32,745 nucleotides of DNA from assembly GCA_017556505.1 (NCBI GenBank), contig JAFYNS010000075.1, positions 1 through 32,745 of the forward strand, given 5' to 3'. Position numbers and translations under genes: made by a program. The notes beneath the pieces were generated by a model. The model had not been told where the DNA came from and did no database searches. It worked only from the letters and a program-made list of their open reading frames with translations. This stretch comes from Bacillota bacterium. Its GTDB lineage: Bacteria; Bacillota; Clostridia; Peptostreptococcales; Anaerovoracaceae. Shown piece after piece: positions 15,526 to 24,500 of the stretch (the first letter of the stretch is position 1; each line of letters begins with the position of its first letter).

Positions 15526-17034
15526 AATATATGCCCGGATTTCTTCCGCCGCTTCTTCCAGGGTTTTGCCGTTGTTTTCCACTTCTGCATCGCACCAGCT
15601 GCGGTAGAGCGGCAGTCTCTGTGCGTAGAGCCGTTCCAGCGGATTGCTCTGGCTCAGCGGGCGTCCCTCAACCGGCAAAACGTTTAAATCCCGGTTTATA
15701 AATACCAGCCGTCCGTTTTCTGCCAGGGAATAGTAGTTTTCTTCCCGGGTAACCACACCGCCGCCGCAGGCGATAATGATTCCTGTCTCGTGCTTCAGGG
15801 TATCGACTGCTTCCATTTCAATCCGGCGGAACAGGTCTTCCCCGCCCTCTTCAAAGATGGAAGGAATGGACCTGCATTCTCTCTGGACAATCAGCTCATC
15901 CACATCCACAAAGCGGCGTCCGGTCAGTTCCGCCAGCTTTCTTCCGATGGAGGATTTGCCGCATCCCGGCATACCAATCAGAACGATATTTTCTTTTTCA
16001 GCAGCAAGCTTTTTCTCAATCTTTTCTGCTGCTTCATCAGGAATTTCACATCCCAGGAACAGCTGTGCACTGGCTTTTGCCTGTCCCACCAGCATCTTCA
16101 GCCCACCGAAACCTTCCATACCGGACTTGCGTGCCTGACAGAGGAAATTGGTCCGCAGCGGGTTGTATACCACATCAAAAACATACTCCAACTTCCAGAA
16201 GGCTCCCGGATATGCAGCAGAAACTCCGGTATTCGGATACATTCCCACCGGCGTAGTATTCACCATAATCACCGCATCCTGATGATACATCTTCATCTGC
16301 TGGTAGTCACATCCTGTTTTTCCATCACGGCTTACCACTACCACCTGAGATGCACCCAGATCCTCCAGCACACAGGCCACAGCCTTTGATGCACCGCCGG
16401 AGCCCAGAACCAGACATTTTGCACCGGAAACAGGGGCACCGGACTGTTCCACCGTCGTGCGGAATCCATCGTAGTCCGTGTTATATCCCAGAATTCTGCC
16501 GTTTCGGCGAACCAGCGTATTGACAGCTCCAATCCGCTGTGCTTCCGGTGAAAGCTCGTCACAGAAGTCTATCACAGACTCCTTATAAGGGATTGTCACA
16601 TTCAGACCTGCCCACTGACCATTTCTTACGAAGTCTTCCAGATTTTCCGGTTCCACTTCAAATATGCCATAATTGTACGGTTCACTGTATTCGGCCAGCA
16701 TACGGTGAATTTCCGGAGAGAAACTGTGGGAAAGGTTCCGTCCCAGAAGACCGAAATTGCGAAGGCTGTTCTGATAATTCCGGCTCACCTCCATGAGTTT
16801 GCGGAATACTTCAGCGGCATAATCTGAGAGTTCTTCCGTCACACCGGAGGTGATACGGCTGAGAATTTCTTCTTCTCTTTCAGGAACATAAACCGGCAGT
16901 CCCTGCTCCATCTTGTTTCTCACCACTTCACGGGCAGCAGCCATTCGTTTTTCAAAAGCCTCTGCAATGATGCGGTCCTGTTCATTGATCACCTGGCGCG
17001 CTTCCTCCAGCGTCAGTCTTCTGTCAGATTCCAT
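15511..17034 (-). CDS. Trifunctional shikimate protein: chorismate mutase, shikimate dehydrogenase, shikimate kinase
   Basis: 507 residues. The AroQ-type chorismate mutase is at about 1-92: a long first helix LEEARQVINEQDRIIAEAF with EKRM, then VVRNKMEQGLPVYVPEREEEIL. Shikimate dehydrogenase is at about 93-330: LLGRNLSHSFSPEIH (serines binding shikimate), NVTIPYK with catalytic K151, YNTDYDG with D187, the nucleotide loop LGSGGASKAV, and NTTPVGMYP. Shikimate kinase is at about 348-507: Walker A GMPGCGKSS (354-362), FVDVDE, LFRRIE, CGGGV and GRPL. Together these cover two consecutive steps before chorismate is made plus the chorismate-to-prephenate step. GGGGGAGG lies seven bases before the ATG. 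A terminator hairpin of the upstream two-component genes lies about 25 bases upstream, so an aro transcript may have to pass through it. Confidence 0.93.
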   Translation of the reverse strand: MESDRRLTLEEARQVINEQDRIIAEAFEKRMAAAREVVRNKMEQGLPVYVPEREEEILSRITSGVTEELSDYAAEVFRKLMEVSRNYQNSLRNFGLLGRNLSHSFSPEIHRMLAEYSEPYNYGIFEVEPENLEDFVRNGQWAGLNVTIPYKESVIDFCDELSPEAQRIGAVNTLVRRNGRILGYNTDYDGFRTTVEQSGAPVSGAKCLVLGSGGASKAVACVLEDLGASQVVVVSRDGKTGCDYQQMKMYHQDAVIMVNTTPVGMYPNTGVSAAYPGAFWKLEYVFDVVYNPLRTNFLCQARKSGMEGFGGLKMLVGQAKASAQLFLGCEIPDEAAEKIEKKLAAEKENIVLIGMPGCGKSSIGRKLAELTGRRFVDVDELIVQRECRSIPSIFEEGGEDLFRRIEMEAVDTLKHETGIIIACGGGVVTREENYYSLAENGRLVFINRDLNVLPVEGRPLSQSNPLERLYAQRLPLYRSWCDAEVENNGKTLEEAAEEIRAYILPSA

Positions 17035-17055
17035 AAAGTTCCTCCCCCGTATTGT

Positions 17056-17085
17056 AAAAAAGAGTCAGCCCTTTCGGACTGACTC
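17056..17085 (-). terminator. Terminator after the two-component operon, in the aro leader
   Basis: Minus-strand stem GAGTCAG / CTGACTC (17085-17079 and 17068-17062), extended by inner pairs and closed by a GAAA tetraloop, followed by six T (17061-17056). It is a strong intrinsic terminator 18 bases after the response regulator stop and 22 bases before the aro start codon, with no visible promoter between hairpin and aro. Confidence 0.85.
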
Positions 17086-17102
17086 CTCGATTATCCTGTG
17101 AG

Positions 17103-17816
17103 TTATGCTAATGATTCGTCTTCTAACATTCTATAACCAATTCCAAGCTCTGTAAAGATGTATTTTGGCTCTCCCGGATTGGCTTCCAGTTTACGCCGGA
17201 TGTTGGCCATGTTAACCCGGAGAATCCGGTTGTTATCGTCTGCATATGGGCCCCATACCTGATTAATCAGGGAATCATAGGTCAGAACTTTTCCGGAATT
17301 CTGAGCCAGCAGAGATACAATCTTATATTCCACCCGGGTCAGGTGAACTTCTTTTCCTTCCACGGAAACCAGACGCTTTTCAAAATCAATTTTCAATCCG
17401 CCAGCACTGTATGGACGGTTGGAATTAACATGGCTGTCCACCATTCTGTTATTATGGCGAATGGCTGTCCGGATTCTGGCCAGCAGCTCAAAGGTACCGA
17501 AAGGCTTGGTAATATAATCATCTGCACCGCTGTCCAGGGCCATTACCTTTTCTTTCTCCTGGGTTCTGGCAGAAATAACGATGATCGGGATGCTTGACCA
17601 CTCTCTTGTCTTGCGGATAATATCCATGCCATCCATATCAGGCAAACCCAGATCCAGCAGAACAATATCCGGCAGGGAAGAAGTCAGCTGTGCCAGCCCT
17701 TCTTTTCCGCTGTGAACTGCGGTTGTCTTATAATCATGCGCCTGCAGGGTTTTCGAGACGAAATCGCAAATGCTCTTTTCATCTTCAATAATCAGTACGG
17801 AAACTTTCTGTGTCAT
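17103..17816 (-). CDS. OmpR-family response regulator, KdpE-like
   Basis: 237 residues. The receiver domain (about 4-120) has the acidic pocket IIEDE, phosphoacceptor D55 (VLLDLGLPDMDG), the conserved Thr/Ser region ISARTQEKEK and lysine K104 (YITKPF). A winged-helix DNA-binding domain follows (about 135-235), with LTRVEYKIVSLLAQNSGKVL, a VWGPYADDNNRILRVNMANIRRKLE recognition region (quoted in parts: VWGPY, NNRILRVNMANIRRKLE) and IFTELGIGYRM. This spacing and the SGADDYITKPFGTFELLARIR stretch (SGADDYITKPFG, ELLARIR) are typical of KdpE. It follows the histidine kinase gene by three bases. No kdpFABC genes are in the window, so the target may not be potassium uptake. Confidence 0.88.
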   Translation of the reverse strand: MTQKVSVLIIEDEKSICDFVSKTLQAHDYKTTAVHSGKEGLAQLTSSLPDIVLLDLGLPDMDGMDIIRKTREWSSIPIIVISARTQEKEKVMALDSGADDYITKPFGTFELLARIRTAIRHNNRMVDSHVNSNRPYSAGGLKIDFEKRLVSVEGKEVHLTRVEYKIVSLLAQNSGKVLTYDSLINQVWGPYADDNNRILRVNMANIRRKLEANPGEPKYIFTELGIGYRMLEDESLA

Positions 17817-17819
17817 CTC

Positions 17820-18959
17820 TTATTCCTCCTTTTCCTTCGGAAGTGTGAATCGGAATTCGGCCCCTTCTCCATGATTGGAGGCAGTGATTTCACCTCCATG
17901 TGCCAGGATGATGGTTCTGCAGATGGAAAGTCCAATCCCCATCCCTTTATAGGAATCCTGCTTCCCGTTTTCCCCTTCCTGATAACCGTCTCCATCAAAG
18001 ATGGTTTTCAGTTTCGCCGTATTAATGCCACGGCCAAAATCTTTGATACGAACTACTACACTTTCTTCAGTTTCTTCTACCACCAGCTCCGTCGGACGGC
18101 TGCTGTGAGCATGGAACTGTGCATTCTGTAAAATATTTATGATGACCTGCTCTATCAGCATGGCATCCATCATAATCATAATAAGATTGTCCGGAACGGA
18201 TACTTTCACTTCCGCATCAGGGAAACGTTTCCGGAACCGTACCACAGATGCAGCAACAACTTCATCGATTGCCTCCAGTGATTTGGTCACCTGCGCAGTC
18301 TCATTGTCAATGCGGGTTACGGAGAGGAGATTTTCCACCATGCTCAGAAGCCAGTTTGCATCTTCTTTTATGTGGCTCACAAGCTGACGTTTTTCTTCGT
18401 TGTCCAGTGTATCTTCCATTTCCAGATAAGAATTGCTGCTTCCGATGATACCAGTCAGCGGTGTTCGCAGGTCATGAGATACAGCACGGAGCAGGTTGGC
18501 CCTCATTTTTTCTTTCTGGGCTTCCATCAGCTGCTTTTCCTGCTCTGCAAGTGCTCTGGCCTGTTCCTTCATGTTTGTGGTCATGGCGGAAGTAATCATG
18601 GCGATAACCAGCATTCCCACGAAGGTTACCTGATACCCTTCCAGTGTAAAGTTCAGCGACTGAACCGGATAGGTAAAGTAATAGTTTACACTGACTACGC
18701 TTCCTATTGCAAAGAGCATACCGAAAATGTAGCCATCCGTATACCGTGCTACAATGAACAACCCCAGTACATACAGCATGGCGATGTTCAGCGACGGGTC
18801 TGCAGAAATCTCATGGAAAGCAAAGGCTCCAAAGGTAACCGCAACGAAAACCATCAAGGCAATGCCGCAGTTTTTACGATGATTTTTCTCCAGCTCTTCT
18901 CTGGACTTTGATTCCATATGCTTGATATAATCCTTTTTCTGTTCACGTTTTTCCTTCAT
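17820..18959 (-). CDS. Sensor histidine kinase resembling the C-terminal half of KdpD
   Basis: 379 residues. A charged N-tail (1-30) is followed by four membrane helices (about 32-50, 56-72, 77-93 and 111-127) with the DUF4118-type loop YYFTYPVQSLNFTL, as in KdpD. A coiled-coil linker (130-155) leads to the HisKA domain with H162 (AVSHDLRTPLTGI) and the HATPase domain with N279 (NILQNAQFHA), DFGRGI and GMGIGLSICR. The N-terminal KdpD ATP-binding/USP module of about 400 residues is absent. GGAGAG precedes the ATG. It phosphorylates the response regulator encoded three bases downstream. Short KdpD-like kinases occur in Clostridia; the signal they sense is unclear. Confidence 0.88.
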   Translation of the reverse strand: MKEKREQKKDYIKHMESKSREELEKNHRKNCGIALMVFVAVTFGAFAFHEISADPSLNIAMLYVLGLFIVARYTDGYIFGMLFAIGSVVSVNYYFTYPVQSLNFTLEGYQVTFVGMLVIAMITSAMTTNMKEQARALAEQEKQLMEAQKEKMRANLLRAVSHDLRTPLTGIIGSSNSYLEMEDTLDNEEKRQLVSHIKEDANWLLSMVENLLSVTRIDNETAQVTKSLEAIDEVVAASVVRFRKRFPDAEVKVSVPDNLIMIMMDAMLIEQVIINILQNAQFHAHSSRPTELVVEETEESVVVRIKDFGRGINTAKLKTIFDGDGYQEGENGKQDSYKGMGIGLSICRTIILAHGGEITASNHGEGAEFRFTLPKEKEE

Positions 18960-18985
18960 GGCACACTCTCTCCATTTCTGTCCTG

Positions 18986-19019
18986 ATTATACACCCGATG
19001 TCCGTTAAAAGGGTGTTAA
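18986..19019 (-). promoter_or_regulatory. Promoter of the kinase/regulator operon with an 11-bp direct repeat
   Basis: A perfect TATAAT (18991-18986) lies 27 bases before the kinase ATG and lacks a good -35. Upstream are TTAACA (19019-19014) and TTAACG (19008-19003), spaced 11 bp, one helical turn. Tandem repeats with this period are the usual binding mode of OmpR-family regulators, so autoregulation by the encoded response regulator is plausible. Confidence 0.5.
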
Positions 19020-19094
19020 GATGTCAAAAAACATTAGCATTTTTTCTTATTTTAGACAATTTTTTTGAAGACTGCAATACTGTTCTTCACCTGC

Positions 19095-19122
19095 ACCCTT
19101 TCTCTGCACAGAACATATTATA
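19095..19122 (+). promoter_or_regulatory. Candidate sporulation promoter of cotJABC
   Basis: CATATTATA (19114-19122) fits the sigma-K -10 pattern CATAnnnTA, and AC (19095-19096) lies 17 bases upstream at the -35 position. The first four bases also fit sigma-E, which drives cotJ in Bacillus subtilis, but no ATA-type -35 is seen. Initiation near 19129 would be about 25 bases before the first codon. Confidence 0.4.
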
Positions 19123-19153
19123 AACTGTATTTCAAAAAGAAAGGGGTAATATT

Positions 19154-19474
19154 TTGATCAGAGAACCATACATTGGCATGCCGATTCAGATCGGCTGCAT
19201 GCCGGGCAATATGCCTGGCCACCCTGTTCCGCCCCCACAGAGACCGACGCCTCCGGTACCATCACCGCCTTCTCCGGCACCGATGCCGGATGGAAATCCG
19301 ACTTGTGCACCGGTTTCAGGTTTCGATACCAGGCTTCTTGGCGCACTTCCTCTTGCCATGACCTATGTGCCCATGCAGCAGTGGAAATCCGCCTATTCGC
19401 CGACAGAAGCACTCATGCACGGAACACTGTTTCCGGATCTGCACCTTCCGTTTGAAGGGAGGAAACTGCGATGA
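19154..19474 (+). CDS. cotJA: Spore coat associated protein CotJA
   Basis: 106 residues. The C-terminal half carries the CotJA pattern: LAMTYVPMQQWKSAYSPTEA (about 73-92) and GTLFPDLHLPFEG. The N-terminal half (about 18-50) is strongly proline-rich (PVPPPQRPTPPVPSPPSPAP), an extension relative to the short Bacillus protein. The start is TTG at 19154, supported by AAAGGGG about eight bases upstream; the later ATG codons have no ribosome binding site. It is the first gene of a three-gene operon, its stop overlapping the CotJB start (ATGA). It is expected in the coat or its inner layer, made in the mother cell. Confidence 0.9.
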   Translation: MIREPYIGMPIQIGCMPGNMPGHPVPPPQRPTPPVPSPPSPAPMPDGNPTCAPVSGFDTRLLGALPLAMTYVPMQQWKSAYSPTEALMHGTLFPDLHLPFEGRKLR

Positions 19475-19719
19475 ACAGAAATGAAATGCTCCGAAAAGTA
19501 CAGGAAGCAGACTTCGTGCTGTACGACACAGCACTGTTCCTGGATACACACCCGACCTGCCAGGCAGCACTTGAATTCTTTAACCAGTACCAGAAGGTCT
19601 ATACGGAGGCAGTTGCCGACTATGAAGCCCAGTTCGGTCCCCTGGTTGCCATTGATACAGACACATCACAAGGATGGACCTGGGTTCAGGGACCATGGCC
19701 TTGGGAAACGGAGGCTTAG
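19471..19719 (+). CDS. cotJB: Spore coat protein CotJB
   Basis: 82 residues, small and acidic, with the CotJB features: LRKVQEADFVLYDTALFLDT (8-27), a middle helix ALEFFNQYQKVY, and the tryptophan-rich C-terminus GWTWVQGPWPWE. ATGA overlap with cotJA and a three-base gap to cotJC. In the family the three Cot proteins are assembled together. Confidence 0.92.
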   Translation: MNRNEMLRKVQEADFVLYDTALFLDTHPTCQAALEFFNQYQKVYTEAVADYEAQFGPLVAIDTDTSQGWTWVQGPWPWETEA

Positions 19720-19722
19720 TTT

Positions 19723-20334
19723 ATGTGGCAATATGAAAAGAAATTACAGTTCCCTGTAAACATTAAAAATCCAAATCCCGCTATGGCCAAATTTATTATA
19801 AGCCAGTATGGCGGTCCGGATGGCGAAATCGGAGCCTCTCTGCGATATCTTTCTCAGAGGTACTCCATGCCTTACCGGGAAGCAGCCGGTGTGCTCACGG
19901 ACGTAGGTACCGAAGAGCTGGCCCATCTGGAAATGGTAGCAACGATTGTGCGCCAGCTGACCCGTAACATGACCATCGAACAAGTAAAAGAAGCAGGCAT
20001 GGAAACCTATTTCGTTGACCATACCGGCGGTGTTTACGCACAGGCAGCTGCAGGATTCCCGTTCGACGCACTCTGTTTTGCCTCCAAAGGTGATGCCATC
20101 ACGGACCTGGTGGAGGATATGGCTGCTGAGCAGAAAGCACGTACCACTTACGACAACATTCTCCGTATGGTGGATGACCCGGACGTTATCGCTCCGATCC
20201 GCTTCCTCCGTGAACGTGAAATCGTCCATTTCCAGAGATTTGGCGAAGCTCTGCGTATCGTGCAGGACAATCTGGACAGCAAAAACTTCTACGCCATCAA
20301 TCCGGAATTTGACTTGCGGCCGCAGAATCTCTGA
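19723..20334 (+). CDS. cotJC: Spore coat manganese catalase-like protein CotJC
   Basis: 203 residues, a four-helix bundle ferritin-like protein of the manganese catalase family. The dimetal ligands are visible in order: E35 (GGPDGEIGAS), E65 and H68 (GTEELAHLE), E136 (AAEQKART) and H169 (REREIVHF, with E166). The length matches CotJC, which is shorter than stand-alone manganese catalases. It probably decomposes hydrogen peroxide at the spore surface; whether it is active here cannot be read from sequence. It ends 24 bases before a strong terminator. Confidence 0.93.
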   Translation: MWQYEKKLQFPVNIKNPNPAMAKFIISQYGGPDGEIGASLRYLSQRYSMPYREAAGVLTDVGTEELAHLEMVATIVRQLTRNMTIEQVKEAGMETYFVDHTGGVYAQAAAGFPFDALCFASKGDAITDLVEDMAAEQKARTTYDNILRMVDDPDVIAPIRFLREREIVHFQRFGEALRIVQDNLDSKNFYAINPEFDLRPQNL

Positions 20335-20358
20335 GCCACGCAGCCGCAGCAGAAAGAA

Positions 20359-20402
20359 GCAGCCACCGGGATGTATCTCATCCCCGGTGGCTGCCGTTTT
20401 TT
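20359..20402 (+). terminator. Terminator of cotJABC, convergent with the YibE/F gene
   Basis: A 12-base perfect stem, GCAGCCACCGGG (20359-20370) and CCCGGTGGCTGC (20383-20394), followed by CG and six T. It immediately abuts the stop codon of the minus-strand gene that ends at 20402, and could also slow transcription from that side, although there the T-run is poor. Confidence 0.92.
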
Positions 20403-21559
20403 CATTCTTTTCGTGTTACCCAGGCCGCAGAGAGGCACACCGTGACCGGTACACTCAGGACCACAGAAATGCCGCCGGTAATTCCCTGCAGAATTTCAAT
20501 GGCCAGATAGTTTGAACTCAGGAGCTGATTCAGATGAATGCCATAGGAACTCAGTACCAGCAGAAATGGAAGTGCCGTTCCTGCGAAGGCCAGAATCAGA
20601 GTTTCACACATGGTTCCCACCATATCTCCACCCACGTGCATTCCAGACCGAATCAGGTCCTTTCGAGAGGTCTTTGGATGGACTTCCCGGATTTCACAGA
20701 GGCTGCTGGTCAGGGACATGGTCATATCCATCAGAGCACCCAGAGAGGCAATGACCACACAGGCAAAGAGAAGCTGCCCCACGTTAAGGCCCGTATGCTG
20801 AGAAATCAGCAGCAGGCTTTCCCCCTCTTCCAGCTGATATCCTGTAACTGACAGGAGACCTGAAATCAGATAATAGGTTCCTACACTGATTACAAGCCCT
20901 GTCATAATGGAGATAAGACTGATTCCTGTCTTTGCACTGACGCCGTTCAGCAGCACCATACAGGAGGCTGCAATGAGACAGGCCGTAAGCAGGCTGCTGA
21001 GAATGGGAGAGCAGCCATGATAAAGCATGGGAATCAGCATTTTAATAAGAAAGAACAGAGAAACCAGAAGGCCCGCCACACTGCCGAATCCCTTCCGCCG
21101 TCCCACCACTGCCATGAACAGGGCGAAAATCACCCCGGCAAGGAGGATACCCCGGGTACGGTCATAGTTATAAACCGTCAGGTAAGCCGCAGTTCCTTCC
21201 GGTGCATCGATTTTCACGATGATCTGCTGTCCTTTTTTTACGGGTACATAGTGGGTGGTACTCAGATTATTCTGCACCGCCACCAGCTGTCCTTTGTAAG
21301 TTCCGGCTTTGATTTCCACCTCCAGAACCTGCAGACCCAGCTTCCGTCCTGTGCCTTCCTCTTCGGCCAGGTCTTCACTGACGATGCGGTTTACCACGCC
21401 CTTTTCGTAGGATATGGAACTGCTGTTATACATGGAATATTCCATGGGGTGATGGCTGCTGATGACACCAACCAGCACCATAATCAGTATGATAGCAAAC
21501 ACAGCAAGGACGGTGTAGTCCCGTCCCTGCTGCTGCATGGTATTGCGTTGTTTTTTCAT
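20402..21559 (-). CDS. YibE/F-like multi-pass membrane protein
   Basis: 385 residues. One N-terminal membrane helix (about 17-35), an extracellular beta-rich segment (about 50-130: VVNRIVSED, LQVLEVEIKAGTYKGQ, GQQIIVKID), then about seven membrane helices to the C-terminus. The features MDMTMSLTSSLCEIREVHP, GMHVGGDMVGTMCETLILAFAG (quoted in parts: GMHVGGDMVGTM, CETLILAFAG) and FLLVLSSYG are characteristic of the YibE/F family, whose function is not established. Its ATG is four bases after the stop of the giant secreted protein and has no obvious ribosome binding site, so its translation is probably coupled. The pairing suggests the two products act together at the cell surface, which is inference. 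Confidence 0.82.
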   Translation of the reverse strand: MKKQRNTMQQQGRDYTVLAVFAIILIMVLVGVISSHHPMEYSMYNSSSISYEKGVVNRIVSEDLAEEEGTGRKLGLQVLEVEIKAGTYKGQLVAVQNNLSTTHYVPVKKGQQIIVKIDAPEGTAAYLTVYNYDRTRGILLAGVIFALFMAVVGRRKGFGSVAGLLVSLFFLIKMLIPMLYHGCSPILSSLLTACLIAASCMVLLNGVSAKTGISLISIMTGLVISVGTYYLISGLLSVTGYQLEEGESLLLISQHTGLNVGQLLFACVVIASLGALMDMTMSLTSSLCEIREVHPKTSRKDLIRSGMHVGGDMVGTMCETLILAFAGTALPFLLVLSSYGIHLNQLLSSNYLAIEILQGITGGISVVLSVPVTVCLSAAWVTRKE

Positions 21560-21563
21560 GAGG

Positions 21564-24500
21564 TTATTTTATAGTTCTCCATGCTTTAGTGGACCAGTCT
21601 GTATAGTATTTCTTACCATTGATTTCCTGGCAGCCACGAACTTTATAGTAATAGGTGTTTCCGGTTTTCAGGCCCTTGGTGTTATAGTAGCTGGTCTTCG
21701 TGGTGGTGAAAATCGGTTTTTTTGTGAATCCGCTGTATCTCTTCGTTGAGCGGAATATCTGATACCCATCAAAATCCACGTCGCTTTCTTTTTCGTACCA
21801 CCATACTTTTACGGCCTTTTTACCTTTCAGGGTGGTCAGCTTGGAGCGTGTAATCAGCTTGGTGGATTTCACTGCTGCAATCTGGTCAGCGGTGCTGTCC
21901 TTATCATCTTCAATATCTGGCGCAGTTCCAGGAGTCTGGCTGCCGCCGGTTGTGCCAGAGCCGGAACCGGAGCCGGAACCTGAACCGGAACCTGATCCAG
22001 AGCTGGAGTTGCCGGTGAGGGCCGTAACAGCCTGCTGTGCGGATTTTGCGGAGAGAACCAGCTGATAGCCGTCCGCTTCACCGTCCAGCGCAAACTGGTA
22101 CTTGATCTGTCCGTTTGCATCGGTTGGAACTTCAGACAGGTAAAGAATGTCGTCCGCTGTCAGATTCTTCAGGTCCACATCCTTCTTTACAGCTGCCATA
22201 GTTACCTGCACGCCTTCAGCGGCGCCCTTCAGGGTCACGGTTCCGCTGGCGATGCCGTCCTTCACAGTCTGAGCAGACAGTGCGAAGGTACCGTTTGCTG
22301 CGGCTGCAGAAGAGCTGTATGTCTTCTGTTCCAGAGCCAGGTATGCTTCATGGCACTGTGCACTCAGCGGGAAGGTATTTTCTGCATCTTCATATTCCAC
22401 TTCATTGAGTGCCAGATCGCCGGTCAGAGGGTCGGTTCCGCTCTGGTAGCAGGTTACCTGTGGTACCATGGCAGATGTCATGTCTTCCAGGCTGTCCCAT
22501 GCATAGATACGGATCTGGTCACCGCTTTCGAAGGACATAGCTTCTTCCAGAGTGAAGTACTTTCCGGACTGATTCTTTCCGGCACCGGTTACGGTTACCA
22601 GCTGCTTATCCAGCAGCTTGCTTCCGTCTTTGCTATAGCGTGCAATCACAACCACACTGTCATCGCTGAAGTTGTGTGCGGTAAAGCCCTTTACTGCACC
22701 ATTTTCCACATCCAGCTTCACGGTCGGTACGGTCACCATAACCATGAGGGAAGAGCATACGGTACGTTCTCCGTAGGAATTGCTCGGGTCGTTGGTGACT
22801 TCATATTCTCCGTCTTCATTGAGAATCACAGAGGTGGAGGAGCCGCCGCCATCCATGTTCAGCGCCTGTACTGCTCCCAAATCCTTCATATACTGACCCA
22901 GTTTTTCAATGGTGAAGCCCTGTGCTCCGTTGTTATAGCCTCTTCCGTCTACAACCACGAAGAAAACAGAACCATCTTCACGGATGCCCACTGCAGTACG
23001 TGGGTGTGTACCATGGCGGTATACATATTCTTCATCATAATCCGGATCAGAGGTATCGGTGACGTCATAATCGCTGAAGTCCTGTACCACTCCATCCTTT
23101 ACCATCCAGAACTGTCCGCCGGATGCCTGTACCAGCTGATCCTTATAGGTTTCCCAATCTTCGCCGTAATCCCCAATGATGGCAGTACCATCTTCCAGGA
23201 TACCGAAGAAAGCACGAAGCGGATAGTTTCTGGTAATGCCATCTACCACCACGCCTGGAGTCATAATTCCTTCCAGAATCTTGCCGCCGTCTTTTATCAG
23301 GTGTCCTTCCGGTCCATTATTGGTATAGAATTCTCCGTTAACTGCAGCGACCACGTCTTTTCCGACTGCTTCGGTCTGAATGGCCTGATTCTTTACGGTT
23401 TCTCCGTAGCTGTCCTTCCAGGTTCTGTCTCGCAGGTCATTATCATCATCGTCCGTCATTTCCAGCTGGACATCGTTCCTGGTGCCCACTGCGATGGAAA
23501 TATTTTTATTATTCAGATCTACATCAATGATGTTTGCAACCTGCTTCAGGTTATCGGTGTCAGTAAAGGTCATCTGACGCAGGGTCACGCCTTCTGCCAC
23601 CTGGGAAGTTTCATCGGACTGAATGGCTTCGGTAATCTGGCTTACCGTAATTACCACAGTTCTGGTTGCAGTTGCCGTATTTCCTGCCTTGTCGCTTACC
23701 GTATAGGTCAGGGTATATACACCAGGGGTATTACTGTCTACTTCACCGGTTACGGTGACTTGGGATTCCAGATTTTCATCCACATTGTCGATGATGTTCA
23801 CGCCTTCCATCGGGTCGAAATCAGGGCCTGCAGCCACATTCTTTTCCACTGGCAGCAGGATGGTCGGTGCTTCTGCATCGCCATTTTCGTTCTTGGTCAG
23901 TGTAACCGTATCCATCAGGTTGGCCTCTGCACTGCCATCGTTGTCAGTAAAGCAGGTACTCAGTGTAAAGTGGTGTTCATCTACGTCTACATTGGTGATG
24001 GAAGGGCGGCTGTCCTGACGGCTTACCTTGGCATACTGCGTAATGATTGCATCGCTCTGCAGTGCATAGTACTTGCTTCCGCTTGCGGAGTTTGCTGTCA
24101 GGTATAATACATCTCCGGACGCCGGGTCGATGCCATCCTGGTCATCAGCCACGTTGGTTCCGTTCATCATGTAGCTGCGTGTATAAACATGGTCATGACC
24201 CATGAGTACCACGTCGATGTCATATTTACTGAAAATATTCGGCAATTCTTCTCTTCTCTGGATGATATCCGTATCATCATAATGGGTGGCAGAGCTGTAT
24301 ACGGAATGATGGAAGGTTACCACTTTCCAGTCTACGCCCTGTCCGTGTTCCCTCAGCACTTCATCGATGAATGCTTCATGGGATGCCGTGCTCAGATTGT
24401 TGGAGTTCAGAGAAATAAATAATACATTGTTGTAAGTAAACCAGTAGTCTCCGCCAGATTTGGAATCGCTGTCTGCAGTTCCATACTTCCTGCTGAGATT

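Noticed and set aside
17103-18959. Naming the pair kdpE/kdpD
   Set aside because: The kinase lacks the N-terminal half that defines KdpD and no kdp pump genes are visible, so no symbol is given.
22350-24107. 585-codon plus-strand frame opposite the glycosidase/phosphatase region
   Set aside because: Antisense shadow of conserved catalytic motifs on the minus strand; no ribosome binding site or recognisable product.
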